Assembly (NCBI RefSeq): GCF_001427825.1
Contig: NZ_LMGT01000005.1
Span: 186,001 to 250,000, forward strand
DNA: 64,000 bases
Direction: 5' to 3'
DNA from: Brevundimonas sp. Root608
Lineage (GTDB): Bacteria > Pseudomonadota > Alphaproteobacteria > Caulobacterales > Caulobacteraceae
Positions 63,367 to 64,000 of the stretch are shown piece by piece (positions within the stretch are counted from its first letter, which is position 1; each line of letters begins with the position of its first letter). A program made the translations under genes and the position numbers. Under the pieces are notes generated by a model. The model saw nothing but the letters and a program-made list of their open reading frames with translations, was not told the DNA's origin and made no database searches.

Positions 63367-64000
63367 ATGCCGGTCGATCTTCGTCCCTTCATCCGCGAAC
63401 GCGCCGCCGCCCTGGGGTTTGACGCCTGCCGTTTCGCCTCGGCCGCGGCGCCCTGGAGCGCGGGCGAGCGGCTGGCGCATTTCGTCGAGGCGGGCCGTCA
63501 CGGCGACATGGGCTGGATGGAGACGACGCTGGCGCGCCGCGCCCATCCCACCGCCATGTGGGAGGGCGCCCGGACAGCGATCGTGCTCGGCCTCAACTAC
63601 GGCCCGGAGTCGGACCCCCTGCCCGAGATGGCCGACCGGTCGGCGGGGTATGTCTCGGTCTATGCGCGCGGCGACGACTATCACGAGCTCATCAAGGGCC
63701 GGCTGAAGACGCTGGCGGGTCAGGTCGCCGCCCGCACCGGCGGGGAGGTCAAGGTCTTCGTCGACACCGCTCCCCTGATGGAAAAGCCGCTGGCCCAGCG
63801 CGCGGGGCTCGGCTGGCAGGGCAAGCACACCAATCTGCTCAGCCGCACCCACGGCAACTGGCTGTTCCTGGGGGTCATACTGATCGCCGCCGAACTGGAA
63901 CCCGACCCGCCCGAGGGCGAGCATTGCGGCACGTGCACCGCCTGCCTCGACGCCTGTCCGACCAGGGCCTTCCCGGCGCCCTTCCAGCTCGACGCCCGAC
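63367..64000 (+). CDS. queG: epoxyqueuosine reductase, 3' end missing
   Basis: Last step of queuosine tRNA modification: cobalamin- and Fe-S-dependent reduction of epoxyqueuosine. Only the first 211 residues are in the window. Visible are the N-terminal domain LGFDACRFASAAAPW, GDMGWMETTLARRAHPTAMWEGARTAIVLGLNYGP, VYARGDDYHELIKGRLKTL, the GWQGKHTNLLSRTHGNWLFLG block and the first ferredoxin cluster CGTCTACLDACPT. The start ATG at 63367 follows the GST gene by 24 bp. The remaining half lies beyond position 64000. Confidence 0.96.
   Translation, partial: MPVDLRPFIRERAAALGFDACRFASAAAPWSAGERLAHFVEAGRHGDMGWMETTLARRAHPTAMWEGARTAIVLGLNYGPESDPLPEMADRSAGYVSVYARGDDYHELIKGRLKTLAGQVAARTGGEVKVFVDTAPLMEKPLAQRAGLGWQGKHTNLLSRTHGNWLFLGVILIAAELEPDPPEGEHCGTCTACLDACPTRAFPAPFQLDAR

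Overview
The window is about 64 kb of high-GC DNA with dense, short-spaced genes and no insertion sequences, prophage genes or CRISPR arrays that I can see. Gene content points to an alphaproteobacterium of the Caulobacterales, most likely Brevundimonas or a close relative: a PAS-GEDEF-EAL phosphodiesterase that looks like Caulobacter PdeA, a GTTC-N7-GTTC LexA box before an imuA-imuB-dnaE2 cassette, TonB-dependent receptors, a DUF1150/Hsp20 pair, and an NDUFA9-like gene convergent with uppP. The genus is inferred; I ran no search.

Layout. 0-4.7 kb: pyrD, a membrane hybrid histidine kinase, a Vsr-like endonuclease, a peroxiredoxin and a YqgE protein. 4.7-14.8 kb: a long minus-strand run read ctaC-ctaD-ctaB-(59-aa membrane protein)-ctaG-ctaE-DUF983-SURF1-M16 protease-GNAT-pdeA, i.e. 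the aa3 cytochrome oxidase with its haem and copper assembly factors. 14.9-18.3 kb: a PadR/HAAS/GIN-domain module and tldD. 18.4-27.7 kb: a TraB/GumN protein, two tandem TonB-dependent receptors sharing a duplicated leader, a POT peptide transporter and an isoaspartyl peptidase, together suggesting peptide scavenging. 27.7-33.5 kb: small unknown genes, a fumarylacetoacetase-type hydrolase, an S41 peptidase, two paralogous exported proteins with TonB-C-like ends, and tRNA-Leu(CAA). 33.5-39 kb: arsC, a Bcr/CflA exporter, an M1 aminopeptidase lipoprotein and HPPD. 39.1-44.6 kb: the SOS mutagenesis cassette. 44.7-50.2 kb: mscL, ihfB, rpsA, cmk, aroA, a TIGR02300 protein and tRNA-Ala(GGC). 50.4-58.1 kb: Hsp20, DUF1150, then ptsN, hpf, rpoN, lptB, lptA, lptC and an RNase D-like gene, an envelope/nitrogen-control block split by an oppositely oriented M20 peptidase. 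58.2-64 kb: tRNA-Leu(CAG), NDUFA9-like, uppP, a HTH-citrate-synthase-like fusion, a CDF transporter, a GST and the start of queG, which runs off the window.

Most genes are ordinary housekeeping. The least ordinary signals are: an iterated GAATTCGACGA motif upstream of hpf whose core recurs in a 20-bp perfect palindrome just after dnaE2; an M16 peptidase whose only plausible start is CTG; TTGCGA-type repeats between ctaC and the PadR gene; the duplicated receptor leader; a G-quadruplex-type hexanucleotide repeat; and a citrate-synthase-fold protein lacking catalytic residues and fused to a DNA-binding domain.
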